Assembly: GCA_046728935.1 (NCBI GenBank)
Contig: JBKPFS010000038.1
Span: 1 to 46,042 of the forward strand
Source: DATAFO01 sp046728935
GTDB taxonomy: Bacteria > Actinomycetota > Thermoleophilia > Solirubrobacterales > 70-9
Direction: 5' to 3'
DNA: 46,042 bases
The position numbers were made by a program, and so were the translations under genes. The notes under the pieces are model-generated. The model was not told the origin of the DNA and ran no database searches. It saw only the letters and a program-made list of their open reading frames with translations. Below are positions 17,581-24,120 of the stretch, piece after piece; position 1 is the first letter of the stretch, and the number at the start of each line of letters is the position of its first letter.

Positions 17581-18126
17581 CTACTCGCCGAGGATCATGC
17601 AGGTGCCCGTGCCGTGGGCGAGCAGCTTCCCGGTGCTCGCGGCCACCAGTCGGGCCTGGGCCGTCGCCTGCCGGCGCCCGCGGTGGAGCACCTCGGCCTC
17701 AGCGCGGACGACCCCGGTATCGCGGCCGATCGGTCGCACGAATTTGACCTCGAGCGTCAGCGTCGTGTAGGCGACGCCCGCGGGAAGGGTCGTGTGGACG
17801 GCGCAGCCGATCGCGGAGTCAAGCATCGTCGCCGCGTAGCCGCCGTGGACGACGCCGATCGGGTTGTAGTGCTCCTCGCCCGGCTCGCCCTCGAACGCCG
17901 CCCGGCCATCGGAGATCTGGGTCACGGCCATCCGCAGCGTGACGGCGATCGGCGGCGGGGGGATCTCGCCGGCGAGGACCGAGCGCATGTAGTCGAGCCC
18001 GGAGAGCCGCGCCCCCGCCTCGGCGGAGGGGATCGGGTCCTGCCAGGTGAGCACCCGGCTGCGCGTGGTCTCCGGTGAGCGTTCGGCGAAGTGCGCCGCC
18101 GAGGCGACCGCGGCGTCGGCGCTCAC
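17581..18126 (-). CDS. PaaI-family hotdog thioesterase
   Basis: A 181-residue hotdog-fold thioesterase. The core motif HYNPIGVVHGGYAATMLDSAIGCAVHTTLPAG is the PaaI/4HBT signature (conserved N-x-x-G-x-x-H-G-G). It is followed by YTTLTLEVKFVRPIGRDTGVVRAEAEVLHRGRR. It would hydrolyse acyl-CoA or aryl-CoA thioesters in the cytoplasm, possibly to recycle CoA. The GTG start at 18126 overlaps the stop of a 70-residue small gene as GTGA, so the two are translationally coupled. The HxlR regulator is divergent at 18,429, and an acyl-CoA dehydrogenase follows it, making a small acyl-CoA locus. Substrate unknown. Confidence 0.9.
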   Translation of the reverse strand: MSADAAVASAAHFAERSPETTRSRVLTWQDPIPSAEAGARLSGLDYMRSVLAGEIPPPPIAVTLRMAVTQISDGRAAFEGEPGEEHYNPIGVVHGGYAATMLDSAIGCAVHTTLPAGVAYTTLTLEVKFVRPIGRDTGVVRAEAEVLHRGRRQATAQARLVAASTGKLLAHGTGTCMILGE

Positions 18127-18335
18127 CGGCTCCGCTGGCTTGGGACGCTCGAATCGAGCGGTCGGCGTGGAGCGCTGCGATCGGCGGGATAGAGGAGGTC
18201 GTCGAGGATCTCCTCCTCGCTGATCTCGACGGCGCCGATCAGCTCCTCCGGGCGGATCTCGAGCCGGCGCCTGGGAGCGGCGAACGCTCCTCTGGGAGCC
18301 GCGGCCAGTGGCGAGAGCAACGTGGCGGCGCGCAT
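18123..18335 (-). CDS. Small 70-residue protein coupled to the thioesterase gene
   Basis: A short gene supported by an excellent ribosome site (AAGGAGG, 6 nt before the ATG at 18335) and a GTGA overlap with the thioesterase start. The protein begins MRAATLLSPLAAAPRGAF with a mildly hydrophobic Ala-rich stretch. It then has a basic RRRLEIRPEELIG segment and an acidic helix AVEISEEEILDDLLYPADR, ending in a Ser/Arg-rich tail. It matches no family I recognise. Being the first gene of the unit, it may be a leader that couples translation to the enzyme or a small regulator/partner. An upstream in-frame ATG at 18365 exists but lacks a ribosome site. Confidence 0.55.
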   Translation of the reverse strand: MRAATLLSPLAAAPRGAFAAPRRRLEIRPEELIGAVEISEEEILDDLLYPADRSAPRRPLDSSVPSQRSR

Positions 18336-18390
18336 CGCGTCCTCCTTCGTCGGTATCAGTTGCATCGTGAAACGCACCCTAGCAGAAATG

Positions 18391-18407
18391 AGTTGCATCA
18401 AGCAACT
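18391..18407. promoter_or_regulatory. 17-bp inverted repeat in HxlR/thioesterase divergent promoter
   Basis: AGTTGC-ATCAA-GCAACT, a perfect 6-bp inverted repeat. A further AGTTGCATC copy lies at 18358-18366. It sits between the divergent small gene/thioesterase and HxlR genes, a natural place for an HxlR operator. Binding is inferred. Confidence 0.5.
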
Positions 18408-18409
18408 AA

Positions 18410-18426
18410 GTGTGCTTAGATCACAC
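18410..18426. promoter_or_regulatory. 17-bp inverted repeat overlapping HxlR promoter
   Basis: GTGTG-CTTAGAT-CACAC, ending 3 nt before the GTG start of the HxlR gene. The TTAGAT in its centre could be the -10 box, so occupancy would block the regulator's own promoter. Likely autoregulatory operator (inference). Confidence 0.45.
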
Positions 18427-18428
18427 AA

Positions 18429-18947
18429 GTGCTGAAGCGCGGTTACCCAGACCAGGACTGCTCCGCGGCCTATGCCCTGGAGTTCATCGGCGAGCGCTGG
18501 ACCCTGCTTGTGATCCGCGACATCTTCGCCGGGTTCCGCCGCTTCGACGAGATCCAGCGGGATCTGGGGATCGCGCGCAACGTGCTCGCCACTCGCCTCC
18601 AGGGCCTCGTCGACGAGGGCATCCTCGAGCGTCGCCGCTACTCCCACAACCCGCCCCGCGACGAGTACTTCCTGACGGAGAAGGGGATCGACCTGTGGCC
18701 GATCCTGATCACGATGCTGCGGTGGGGTGACCGCTACGGCGATTGGCCCGACGGGCCGCCGCTCGTCGTCGTCCACAAGCGCTGCGGCGGGGAGATGGAC
18801 GATCACTTCATCTGCGAGCGCTGTGGCGAGCGACTCGGTCCGCGCGACGTCGAGGCGGTGATCGGCCCCGGCGCGACGCCGCGGGTGGTGGACCGCGCCG
18901 CGCAACGGCTGCGCCGGCGCGAGCAGGCTGCGAAGGCCGCCGCCTGA
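18429..18947 (+). CDS. HxlR-family transcriptional regulator with C-terminal zinc-ribbon-like tail
   Basis: A 172-residue winged-helix regulator of the HxlR family. The conserved block begins CSAAYALEFIGERWTLLVIR and continues DIFAGFRRFDEIQRDLGIARNVLATRLQGLVDEGIL, then wing RRRYSHNPPRDEYFLTEKG. Residues ~115-140 add a tail with RCGGEMDDHFICERCGERL, three cysteines in a C-x9-C-x2-C pattern suggesting metal binding or redox sensing, as in two-domain HxlR members. GTG start at 18429 with TTAGAT 7 nt upstream. It is divergent from the small gene/thioesterase pair and upstream of the acyl-CoA dehydrogenase on the same strand; it probably controls one or both. Two 17-bp inverted repeats lie just upstream. 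Confidence 0.9.
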   Translation: MLKRGYPDQDCSAAYALEFIGERWTLLVIRDIFAGFRRFDEIQRDLGIARNVLATRLQGLVDEGILERRRYSHNPPRDEYFLTEKGIDLWPILITMLRWGDRYGDWPDGPPLVVVHKRCGGEMDDHFICERCGERLGPRDVEAVIGPGATPRVVDRAAQRLRRREQAAKAAA

Positions 18948-18950
18948 CCA

Positions 18951-18986
18951 CTCCTCGCGAGGAGCCGCTGCGCGCCGCGCGCGGCG
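18951..18986. repeat. Two adjacent 14-bp palindromes before the acyl-CoA dehydrogenase gene
   Basis: CTCCTCGCGAGGAG (18951-18964) and CGCCGCGCGCGGCG (18973-18986) are perfect palindromes within the 57-nt gap between the HxlR stop and the dehydrogenase start. They may be hairpins that end the regulator transcript or operator sites. No T-tract follows. The second could arise by chance in GC-rich DNA. Confidence 0.4.
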
Positions 18987-19004
18987 TGTGAGAATCCCGC
19001 GGCG

Positions 19005-20156
19005 GTGGACTTCGAGCTCACAGACGAGCAGCGCCTGCTGCGCGACACCGTGCGCGAGTTCGCCCGCCAGGAGATCGCCCCGGTGGCGGAGGACCTCGAC
19101 CGCACGAAGAGCTTTCCCTACGAGATCGTCGCCAAGCTTGGCGAACTCGGCCTGATGGGGATCCCGTTCCCGGAGGAGTACGGGGGTGGCGGCGCCGACA
19201 ACCTCTCCTACGCGCTGGCGATCGAGGAGCTGGCGCGCGTCGACTCGTCGGTGTGCATCACCGTCGCCGCGCACACCTCGCTCGGAACCATGCCGATCTA
19301 CCTCTGGGGAACCGAGGAGCAGAAGTCCGAGTGGCTTCCGAGGCTCTGCCGCGGCGAGCGCCTGGCCGCGTTCGGCCTCACCGAGCCGGAGGCGGGCTCG
19401 GACGCGGGCGCCACGCGCACCCGGGCGCGGCTCGAGGACGGGGAGTGGGTGATCGACGGCGCGAAGCAATTCATCACCAACTCCGGCACGGACATCTCCG
19501 GCTGCGTGACGATCACGGCGGTCACGTCCGAGGAGGACGGCCGGCGCGAGATCTCGAACCTGATCGTGCCGAACGGAACGCCGGGCTACGAGATCGGCGA
19601 GGCCTATCGCAAGATGGGCTGGAACGCCTCCGACACCCGCCCGCTCAGCTTCGATGGCTGCCGCGTGCCGGAGGCCAACCTGCTCGGGCGCCGGGGGGAG
19701 GGCTTCAAGCAGTTCCTGCACATCCTCGACGGCGGCAGGATCGGGGTCGCCGCGATGGGCGTCGGCCTCGCTCAGGGCGCGCTCGACGAGGCGATCTCGT
19801 ACGCGAAGGAGCGGCGGGCGTTCGGGCGGTCGATCTCGAGCTTCCAGGCGATCCAGGCGAAGGTCGCCGACATCTCGGCGGAGCTCGAGGCCGCTCGCCT
19901 TCTGACGTACAAGGCCGCGATCCAGAAGGACCGCGACGAGCCGTTCACGCTCACGGCCGCGCAGGCGAAGCTGAAGACCGGGCGGCTGGCGGTGCGCGCC
20001 TGCGAGGAGGCCGTGCAGATCCACGGCGGCTACGGCTACATCGAGGAGTACCCCGTGTGCCGCTTCTACCGCGATGCCAAGATCCTCACGATCGGCGAGG
20101 GCACCGACGAGGTGCAACAGATGGTGATCGCGCGGCAGCTCGGGATGGAGGGCTGA
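19005..20156 (+). CDS. Acyl-CoA dehydrogenase (short/medium-chain type)
   Basis: A 383-residue acyl-CoA dehydrogenase. It has the N-terminal helical domain (LTDEQRLLRDTVREFARQEI), the flavin/substrate segment FGLTEPEAGSDAGATRT and WVIDGAKQFITN, and the C-terminal helices with AFGRSISSFQAIQAKVADI and VQIHGGYGYIEEYPVCRFYRD. The catalytic base is Glu365 in IGEGTDEVQQ, the position used by short- and medium-chain enzymes. It oxidises acyl-CoA to enoyl-CoA, giving electrons to ETF (genes at 4,342-6,110) and on to ETF-QO. GTG start at 19005; it follows the HxlR gene, which may regulate it. Exact chain or branch preference not predictable, though the ICM-like mutase suggests short or branched acyls. 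Confidence 0.95.
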   Translation: MDFELTDEQRLLRDTVREFARQEIAPVAEDLDRTKSFPYEIVAKLGELGLMGIPFPEEYGGGGADNLSYALAIEELARVDSSVCITVAAHTSLGTMPIYLWGTEEQKSEWLPRLCRGERLAAFGLTEPEAGSDAGATRTRARLEDGEWVIDGAKQFITNSGTDISGCVTITAVTSEEDGRREISNLIVPNGTPGYEIGEAYRKMGWNASDTRPLSFDGCRVPEANLLGRRGEGFKQFLHILDGGRIGVAAMGVGLAQGALDEAISYAKERRAFGRSISSFQAIQAKVADISAELEAARLLTYKAAIQKDRDEPFTLTAAQAKLKTGRLAVRACEEAVQIHGGYGYIEEYPVCRFYRDAKILTIGEGTDEVQQMVIARQLGMEG

Positions 20157-20306
20157 GCACTCGCTCGTAAGCCGCCTGGGGCGCTACGAGGTGAAGTGCT
20201 TCTGATTGCCGAATTTGCGGGGTCTTCGCTCGCCGACTCCCCTGCTCGGTCCGACGCTGGGCTTACGCTGCCGGTGGGTCAGCCGTTCGTCTACCGGAGG
20301 GTGCAA

Positions 20307-20531
20307 ATGGAGAACTCGGAGAGGAATGCGCGCTGGGAGCAGCTCACCGCAGCGCGGGCGGAGCTCGATGACGAGGCGGTCGTGATCCCGGCGCTCGTCA
20401 GCCGCATCGACGGCAAGCCGCGTCAACCGTCCCCGCGCACTCGGCTGCTCGCCGAGGCACTGGCGGTCTCGGCGTCGTGGGCGCGGATCTCGGAGGCTCG
20501 GAAGGGCACCTCGCTGCGCAAGGCGGCCTGA
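20307..20531 (+). CDS. Small hypothetical protein (74 aa)
   Basis: A short gene with GGAGG 7 nt before its ATG. The product MENSERNARWEQLTAARAEL continues into a helical, basic C-terminus (PRTRLLAEALAVSASWARIS, then EARKGTSLRKAA). There is no signal peptide or cysteine, and no family recognised. The 150 nt before it, after the dehydrogenase stop, hold no gene. A 9-bp-stem hairpin follows its stop, consistent with a single-gene unit. The ribosome site and downstream terminator are the only support. Confidence 0.5.
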   Translation: MENSERNARWEQLTAARAELDDEAVVIPALVSRIDGKPRQPSPRTRLLAEALAVSASWARISEARKGTSLRKAA

Positions 20532-20545
20532 GTAGAGCGCTTCCC

Positions 20546-20570
20546 TGGTAAGGCCCGGGGCGCCTTACCA
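20546..20570. terminator. Bidirectional hairpin terminator
   Basis: Perfect 9-bp stem TGGTAAGGC / GCCTTACCA around a 7-nt loop, between the convergent small protein gene (stop 20531) and meaB (stop 20592). No U-tract, as is common in actinobacteria. Confidence 0.65.
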
Positions 20571-20591
20571 CGCAGGCGCTATGCCGTCCCC

Positions 20592-21554
20592 TCAACCATC
20601 GGACGCATCCTCTAGCAACTTCCGCGCCGCCGTCGCGGGGTCGGTCTCCCGCTTGACCACGCTCTCCAGCAGTCCGGCGAGCTCGGAGTCGATCCCGGCC
20701 CGGGCCTCCAGCTCCCGGCGAAGGCGCGCGGCGGCGATCCCGATCACCTCGGCGCGAAGGTTCCGCGCCCGCCTCTCCTCGAGCGTTCCCTCCGCCTCGA
20801 TGTGTCGACGGTGCTCGTCGATCCTCTCGACGAGCTCCGCGATGCCCTCGTCCTTGGTCGCCTCGGTACGGACGACCGGCACCTTCCACGAGCGTTCCGG
20901 TCCGAGCGCAAGCACCCCCTTCACCTCTCGCACCATGGTGTCGGCGAGCGGGTGCTCGCACTTGTTGACGACGATCACGTCGGGGATCTCCATCACCCCG
21001 GCCTTCAGGGCCTGGATCGAATCGCCGGAGCCCGGCATCAGGGCCAGGACCACGGTGTCGGCGTGATCGACGACGTCGATCTCGGCCTGCCCCACGCCGA
21101 CCGTCTCCAGCAGCACGTCGTCCTTCCCGGAGGCATCCATCAGGAGCGCCGCTTGGAGCGCGGCCTCGGCGAGACCGCCGAGCGAGCCACGTGTGGCCAT
21201 CGAGCGGATGAAGACGCCGGGGTCGAGGAAGTGCTCCGAGAGGCGGATCCGGTCGCCGAGCACCGCGCCCTGGGTGAACGGGCTCGACGGGTCGATCGAG
21301 AGCACGCCGATCTCCCTCCCCTCGGCGCGAAGGCGGGCGCACATCGCCCCGATCAGGGTGCTCTTCCCCACTCCAGGAGGCCCCGTTACCCCGACCACGC
21401 GCGCCCCACCGGTCCGTGGGAAGAGCTCGGCGACCAGGCGATCGCCCTCGGGGTCGCGGTTCTCCACCAGGCTGATCGCGCGGGCCAGGGCCCGTTTGTC
21501 GCCGGCGAGCAGACGCTCGGCGAGCGAGTTCGTGCCCGGGTCCACCTCGGCCAT
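20592..21554 (-). CDS. meaB: MeaB-family GTPase, acyl-CoA mutase chaperone
   Basis: A 320-residue G3E/MeaB (ArgK-like) P-loop GTPase. Walker A is GVTGPPGVGKSTLIGAM. Further motifs are VLSIDPSSPFTQGAVLGDRIRL, RSMATRGSLGGLAEAAL, ETVGVGQAEIDVVDHADTVVL (switch/Walker B) and VVNKCEHPLAD (NKxD variant NKCE for guanine recognition). MeaB gates adenosylcobalamin loading into and repair of B12 mutases. Its presence ~10 kb from the ICM-like mutase subunits makes them its likely client. It is transcribed alone; TACACT lies 9 nt before the ATG. The NKCE in place of NKAD/NKxD has Glu for Asp, worth noting but seen in relatives. Confidence 0.93.
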   Translation of the reverse strand: MAEVDPGTNSLAERLLAGDKRALARAISLVENRDPEGDRLVAELFPRTGGARVVGVTGPPGVGKSTLIGAMCARLRAEGREIGVLSIDPSSPFTQGAVLGDRIRLSEHFLDPGVFIRSMATRGSLGGLAEAALQAALLMDASGKDDVLLETVGVGQAEIDVVDHADTVVLALMPGSGDSIQALKAGVMEIPDVIVVNKCEHPLADTMVREVKGVLALGPERSWKVPVVRTEATKDEGIAELVERIDEHRRHIEAEGTLEERRARNLRAEVIGIAAARLRRELEARAGIDSELAGLLESVVKRETDPATAARKLLEDASDG

Positions 21555-21563
21555 GGGGCGCTG

Positions 21564-21569
21564 AGTGTA
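21564..21569 (-). promoter_or_regulatory. -10 box of meaB
   Basis: TACACT on the minus strand, 9 nt before the meaB ATG; likely leaderless. Confidence 0.4.
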
Positions 21570-21611
21570 GTGCCGGCCCCCTCGGCCCCGGCGAGGCTCG
21601 ACGGGGCCGCA

Positions 21612-21667
21612 CTAGAGGGCCGATGGGCGTCCTCCGCGTGCGTGGACAACCCACATCGGCCCTCTAG
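21612..21667. repeat. 14-bp perfect inverted repeat with 28-nt spacer in meaB/acyltransferase promoter
   Basis: Arms CTAGAGGGCCGATG (21612-21625) and CATCGGCCCTCTAG (21654-21667). The right arm overlaps the TAGAGT box (21665-21670) of the acyltransferase gene. The spacer is short of symmetry beyond a GTCC/GGAC pair. It could be a two-site operator or a long hairpin in a longer transcript. CTAG at both outer ends is unusual in this GC-rich DNA. Confidence 0.65.
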
Positions 21668-21670
21668 AGT
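21665..21670 (+). promoter_or_regulatory. -10 box of acyltransferase gene
   Basis: TAGAGT, 10 nt before the TTG start at 21681, overlapping the right arm of the inverted repeat. Confidence 0.4.
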
Positions 21671-21680
21671 CCGGCCGGCC

Positions 21681-22364
21681 TTGATCCGGACGCTTCGGTT
21701 CCTCGCCCGCAACCGCATGCTCACCTGGCGCTACGCGCGCCTTCTCTGGCGCTATCTGTGGCGACGCTTCCTGACCCCGGCCGGGTGGCGGTGGGAGACC
21801 GATGGGCCGGTGTTCTTCGGCCGCCGGCTCGAGCTTCAGATCGGCAAGCGGGGGACGATCCGGTTCGGCCGCTTCGTCTGGGTCGGCGACGGGACCAAGA
21901 TCCGCTGCCACGAGGGGGAGGTCGTGATCGGCCGGAAGACGGTGATCGGCCAGGAGTGCACGATCTCCGCCTACAAGCACGTGCGGATCGGGGAGCAGTG
22001 CGTGATCGCCGACCGGGCGATGTTCATCGACTTCGACCACGGCGTGGTCGAGGTCGAGCGACCCATTCGACAGCAGGGGATCTACAAGCGCCCCGTCGAC
22101 GTCGGCTCGAACGTCTGGATCGGCTACGGGGCCACCTTCCTGCGCGGGGTTCGCGTGGGCGACAACTCGGTGATCGGGACCTACGCCGTGGTGACCAAGG
22201 ACGTGCCGGCGAACGCGGTCGTAGCCGGAGTGCCGGCACGGGTCCTGCGCATGCGCGACGCGCCGCAAGAGCTCCGCTGGCCCGATCCGGTCGAGCCCGA
22301 TCCCGACGCGGAGACGACGCTTCAGGCACCCGCGAACGTGGCGTACCGAACCGAGCATGCCTGA
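21681..22364 (+). CDS. Left-handed beta-helix (hexapeptide) acyltransferase
   Basis: A 227-residue acyltransferase of the LbetaH hexapeptide family. A basic, Trp/Leu-rich N-terminus (RTLRFLARNRMLTWRYARLL) suggests membrane association. Hexapeptide repeats follow (VVIGRKTVIGQECTISAYKH, VRIGEQCVIADRAMFIDFDHG). A loop with RQQGIYKRPVDVGSNVWIGYG leads to the typical GDNSVIGTYAVVTKDVPANA and VVAGVPARVLR end, as in maltose/galactoside O-acetyltransferase-like enzymes. It would transfer an acetyl or other acyl group from CoA to a sugar or lipid-linked sugar. Start TTG at 21681 matches family N-termini (M-I-R-T-L-R-F-L); ATG at 21717 is an alternative. It overlaps the aminotransferase gene by 8 nt, so the two enzymes likely share a pathway. 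Confidence 0.85.
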   Translation: MIRTLRFLARNRMLTWRYARLLWRYLWRRFLTPAGWRWETDGPVFFGRRLELQIGKRGTIRFGRFVWVGDGTKIRCHEGEVVIGRKTVIGQECTISAYKHVRIGEQCVIADRAMFIDFDHGVVEVERPIRQQGIYKRPVDVGSNVWIGYGATFLRGVRVGDNSVIGTYAVVTKDVPANAVVAGVPARVLRMRDAPQELRWPDPVEPDPDAETTLQAPANVAYRTEHA

Positions 22365-23739
22365 GCCCCGCGCGGAGCTTGCCGGCGGCTTCGCGAGCCG
22401 GGCCCTGCTGGCCGATCTCCTGAAGCGTGAGCTGACGGAGTTCCTCGAGCGCCACCCTCGGTCGCACGCGCTACACGAGCGGGCCCGCAACTCTCTCTTC
22501 GGGGGCGTCCCGATGCCCTGGATGATGCGCTGGGCCGGTGGCTTTCCGATCTACGCGGCGGAGGCGAACGGCGCGCGGATCACCGATGTCGACGGCCACA
22601 CTTACGTCGATCTCTGCCTCGGGGACACCGGGGCGATGCCCGGGCACGGGCCCCCAGCCGTAGTCCAGGCGGTCGCCGCGCAACTCGGGCGTGGGATCAC
22701 CACGATGCTGCCGACCGAGGACGCCGGGTGGGTCGGGGAGGAGCTCGCCCGGCGCTTCGGCCTTGGCCGCTGGACCTTCACGCTCACCGCCACAGACGCG
22801 AACCGCACAGCGCTCCGACTGGCGAGGGAGGTGACCGGACGGCGGAAGATCCTGGTGTTCAGCTACTGCTACCACGGGACCGTCGACGAGGCGTTCGCCG
22901 TGGCGACGCCTGGACGCGAGACGCGCTCGCGCCCGGGAAACGTGGGGCCGGCGGTTGATCCGGCGGAGACCACGCGCGCAATCGAGTTCAACGACGTCCC
23001 GGCGCTCGACGCGGCCCTAGCTGATGGCGCCGTCGCCTGTGTCCTCGCCGAGCCCGCGATGACGAACATGGGCATCGTCCTCCCTGAGCCCGGATACCAC
23101 GAGGCGCTGCGAGAGCTGACCCGCGAGGCCGGCACCGTGCTGATCATCGACGAGACCCACACTTTCTCCGCCGGCCCGGGCGGCTGCACTGCGGCTTGGG
23201 ATCTGAAGCCGGACATGGTCACGATCGGCAAGGCGATCGGCAGCGGTGTCCCCGCCGGCGCGCTCGGGGTAGCGGAGGAGATCTCGGTGCGAGCGCTTGC
23301 GCACGAGGACGCCGACTACGAGGACACGGGTGGAGTTGGCGGCACGCTGGCGGGAAACGCGCTTTCGCTGGCAGCCATGCGCGCCACGCTCGAGCATGTC
23401 CTCACCGAGAACGCCTTCGCCCACACGATCCCGCTCGCCAACCGGTTCAGGCAGGGTCTCGAGGGGATCTTTGAGCGGCGTTCACTGCCATGGAACGTGA
23501 CCCAGCTGGGCTGCCGCGCGGAATACCGCTTCCAACCGGAGCCCGCCCGCAACGGAGGGGACGCACACGCCGCATCCGAGCCCGAGCTGGAGCGTTTCCT
23601 GCATCTCTACGCGCTCAACAGGGGCGTGCTGCTGACCCCGTTTCACAACATGGCGCTGATGTCGCCCGCCACCCGCGCGGCGGATGTCGATCTGCACACC
23701 GAGGTATTCGACGCCGCGGTCGCAGAGCTCGGCGGCTGA
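22357..23739 (+). CDS. Class III aminotransferase (glutamate-1-semialdehyde mutase-like)
   Basis: A 460-residue PLP fold-type I, class III aminotransferase. The PLP-phosphate region is near LTATDANRTALRLAREVTGRRK, the Asp that binds the pyridine N is Asp265 (LIIDETHTFSAGPGG), and the Schiff-base Lys is Lys292 (DMVTIGKAIGSGVPAGALG). The TGGVGGTLAGNALSLAAMRA segment is typical of HemL-like members. The usual HemL motif GSEA is replaced by TATDAN, as in many HemL-like transaminases of other function, so a role in tetrapyrrole synthesis is unlikely. Co-location and 8-nt overlap with a hexapeptide acyltransferase suggest it makes an amino compound that is then acylated. Substrate unknown. Confidence 0.88.
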   Translation: MPEPRAELAGGFASRALLADLLKRELTEFLERHPRSHALHERARNSLFGGVPMPWMMRWAGGFPIYAAEANGARITDVDGHTYVDLCLGDTGAMPGHGPPAVVQAVAAQLGRGITTMLPTEDAGWVGEELARRFGLGRWTFTLTATDANRTALRLAREVTGRRKILVFSYCYHGTVDEAFAVATPGRETRSRPGNVGPAVDPAETTRAIEFNDVPALDAALADGAVACVLAEPAMTNMGIVLPEPGYHEALRELTREAGTVLIIDETHTFSAGPGGCTAAWDLKPDMVTIGKAIGSGVPAGALGVAEEISVRALAHEDADYEDTGGVGGTLAGNALSLAAMRATLEHVLTENAFAHTIPLANRFRQGLEGIFERRSLPWNVTQLGCRAEYRFQPEPARNGGDAHAASEPELERFLHLYALNRGVLLTPFHNMALMSPATRAADVDLHTEVFDAAVAELGG

Positions 23740-23806
23740 AGGCGTCCAGTTTCTCGTCGCCGAGCCGCGGGTACCGCCGAACCGGGAAGACTCGAAAGGA
23801 GGAGGA

Positions 23807-24040
23807 ATGGCCACCTGCGAGGTCTGCGGCAACGACTACGACAAGACGATCGAGGTCACGCGCGACGGCACCTCACACGTCTTCGACAGCTTCGAGTGCG
23901 CGATCCATGCCCTGGCGCCGACCTGCGATCACTGCGGCTGCCGGATCATCGGCCACGGCGTGGAGTCGAACGGCTCGATCTACTGCTGCGCCAACTGCGC
24001 CGAGCTGGAGGGCGTCACGGGCGTCGCGGACCGCGCCTAG
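23807..24040 (+). CDS. Cys-rich metallothionein-like small metal-binding protein
   Basis: A 77-residue protein with nine Cys (4, 7, 31, 40, 43, 45, 60, 61, 64) and four His (24, 34, 42, 50). The pattern MATCEVCGNDYDKTIEV, FDSFECAIHALAPTCDHCGC and YCCANCAELEG resembles prokaryotic metallothionein/zinc-ribbon proteins: an N-terminal CxxC followed by the FDSFECAIHALAP motif and a double CxxC site. It probably buffers or shuttles zinc or copper in the cytoplasm. The ribosome site AAAGGAGGAGG is among the strongest in the window, implying high expression. It is 67 nt downstream of the aminotransferase, probably separate. Confidence 0.85.
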   Translation: MATCEVCGNDYDKTIEVTRDGTSHVFDSFECAIHALAPTCDHCGCRIIGHGVESNGSIYCCANCAELEGVTGVADRA

Positions 24041-24074
24041 CCGGCCCGGCCCAACCGATCCCCCACCCTGATCG

Positions 24075-24115
24075 AGCGTCGCCTCGCGACCTATACGTCC
24101 CGTTAGGTCGACGCT
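24075..24115. terminator. Imperfect hairpin between convergent genes
   Basis: Outer arms AGCGTCG (24075-24081) and CGACGCT (24109-24115), with inner pairing ACCTA/TAGGT. It lies between the metallothionein-like stop and the glycosyltransferase stop, so it likely terminates both. No U-tract. Confidence 0.45.
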
Positions 24116-24120
24116 AGGCG

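Noticed and set aside
16060..18078. 672-codon plus-strand frame over the leucyl aminopeptidase
   Set aside because: Shifted frame of pepA; all M17 metal ligands lie in the 16,109-17,569 frame.
18123..20117. 664-codon minus-strand frame across the HxlR and acyl-CoA dehydrogenase genes
   Set aside because: It is antisense to two well-supported genes; only its last ~70 codons, which have their own ribosome site, were kept as a small gene.
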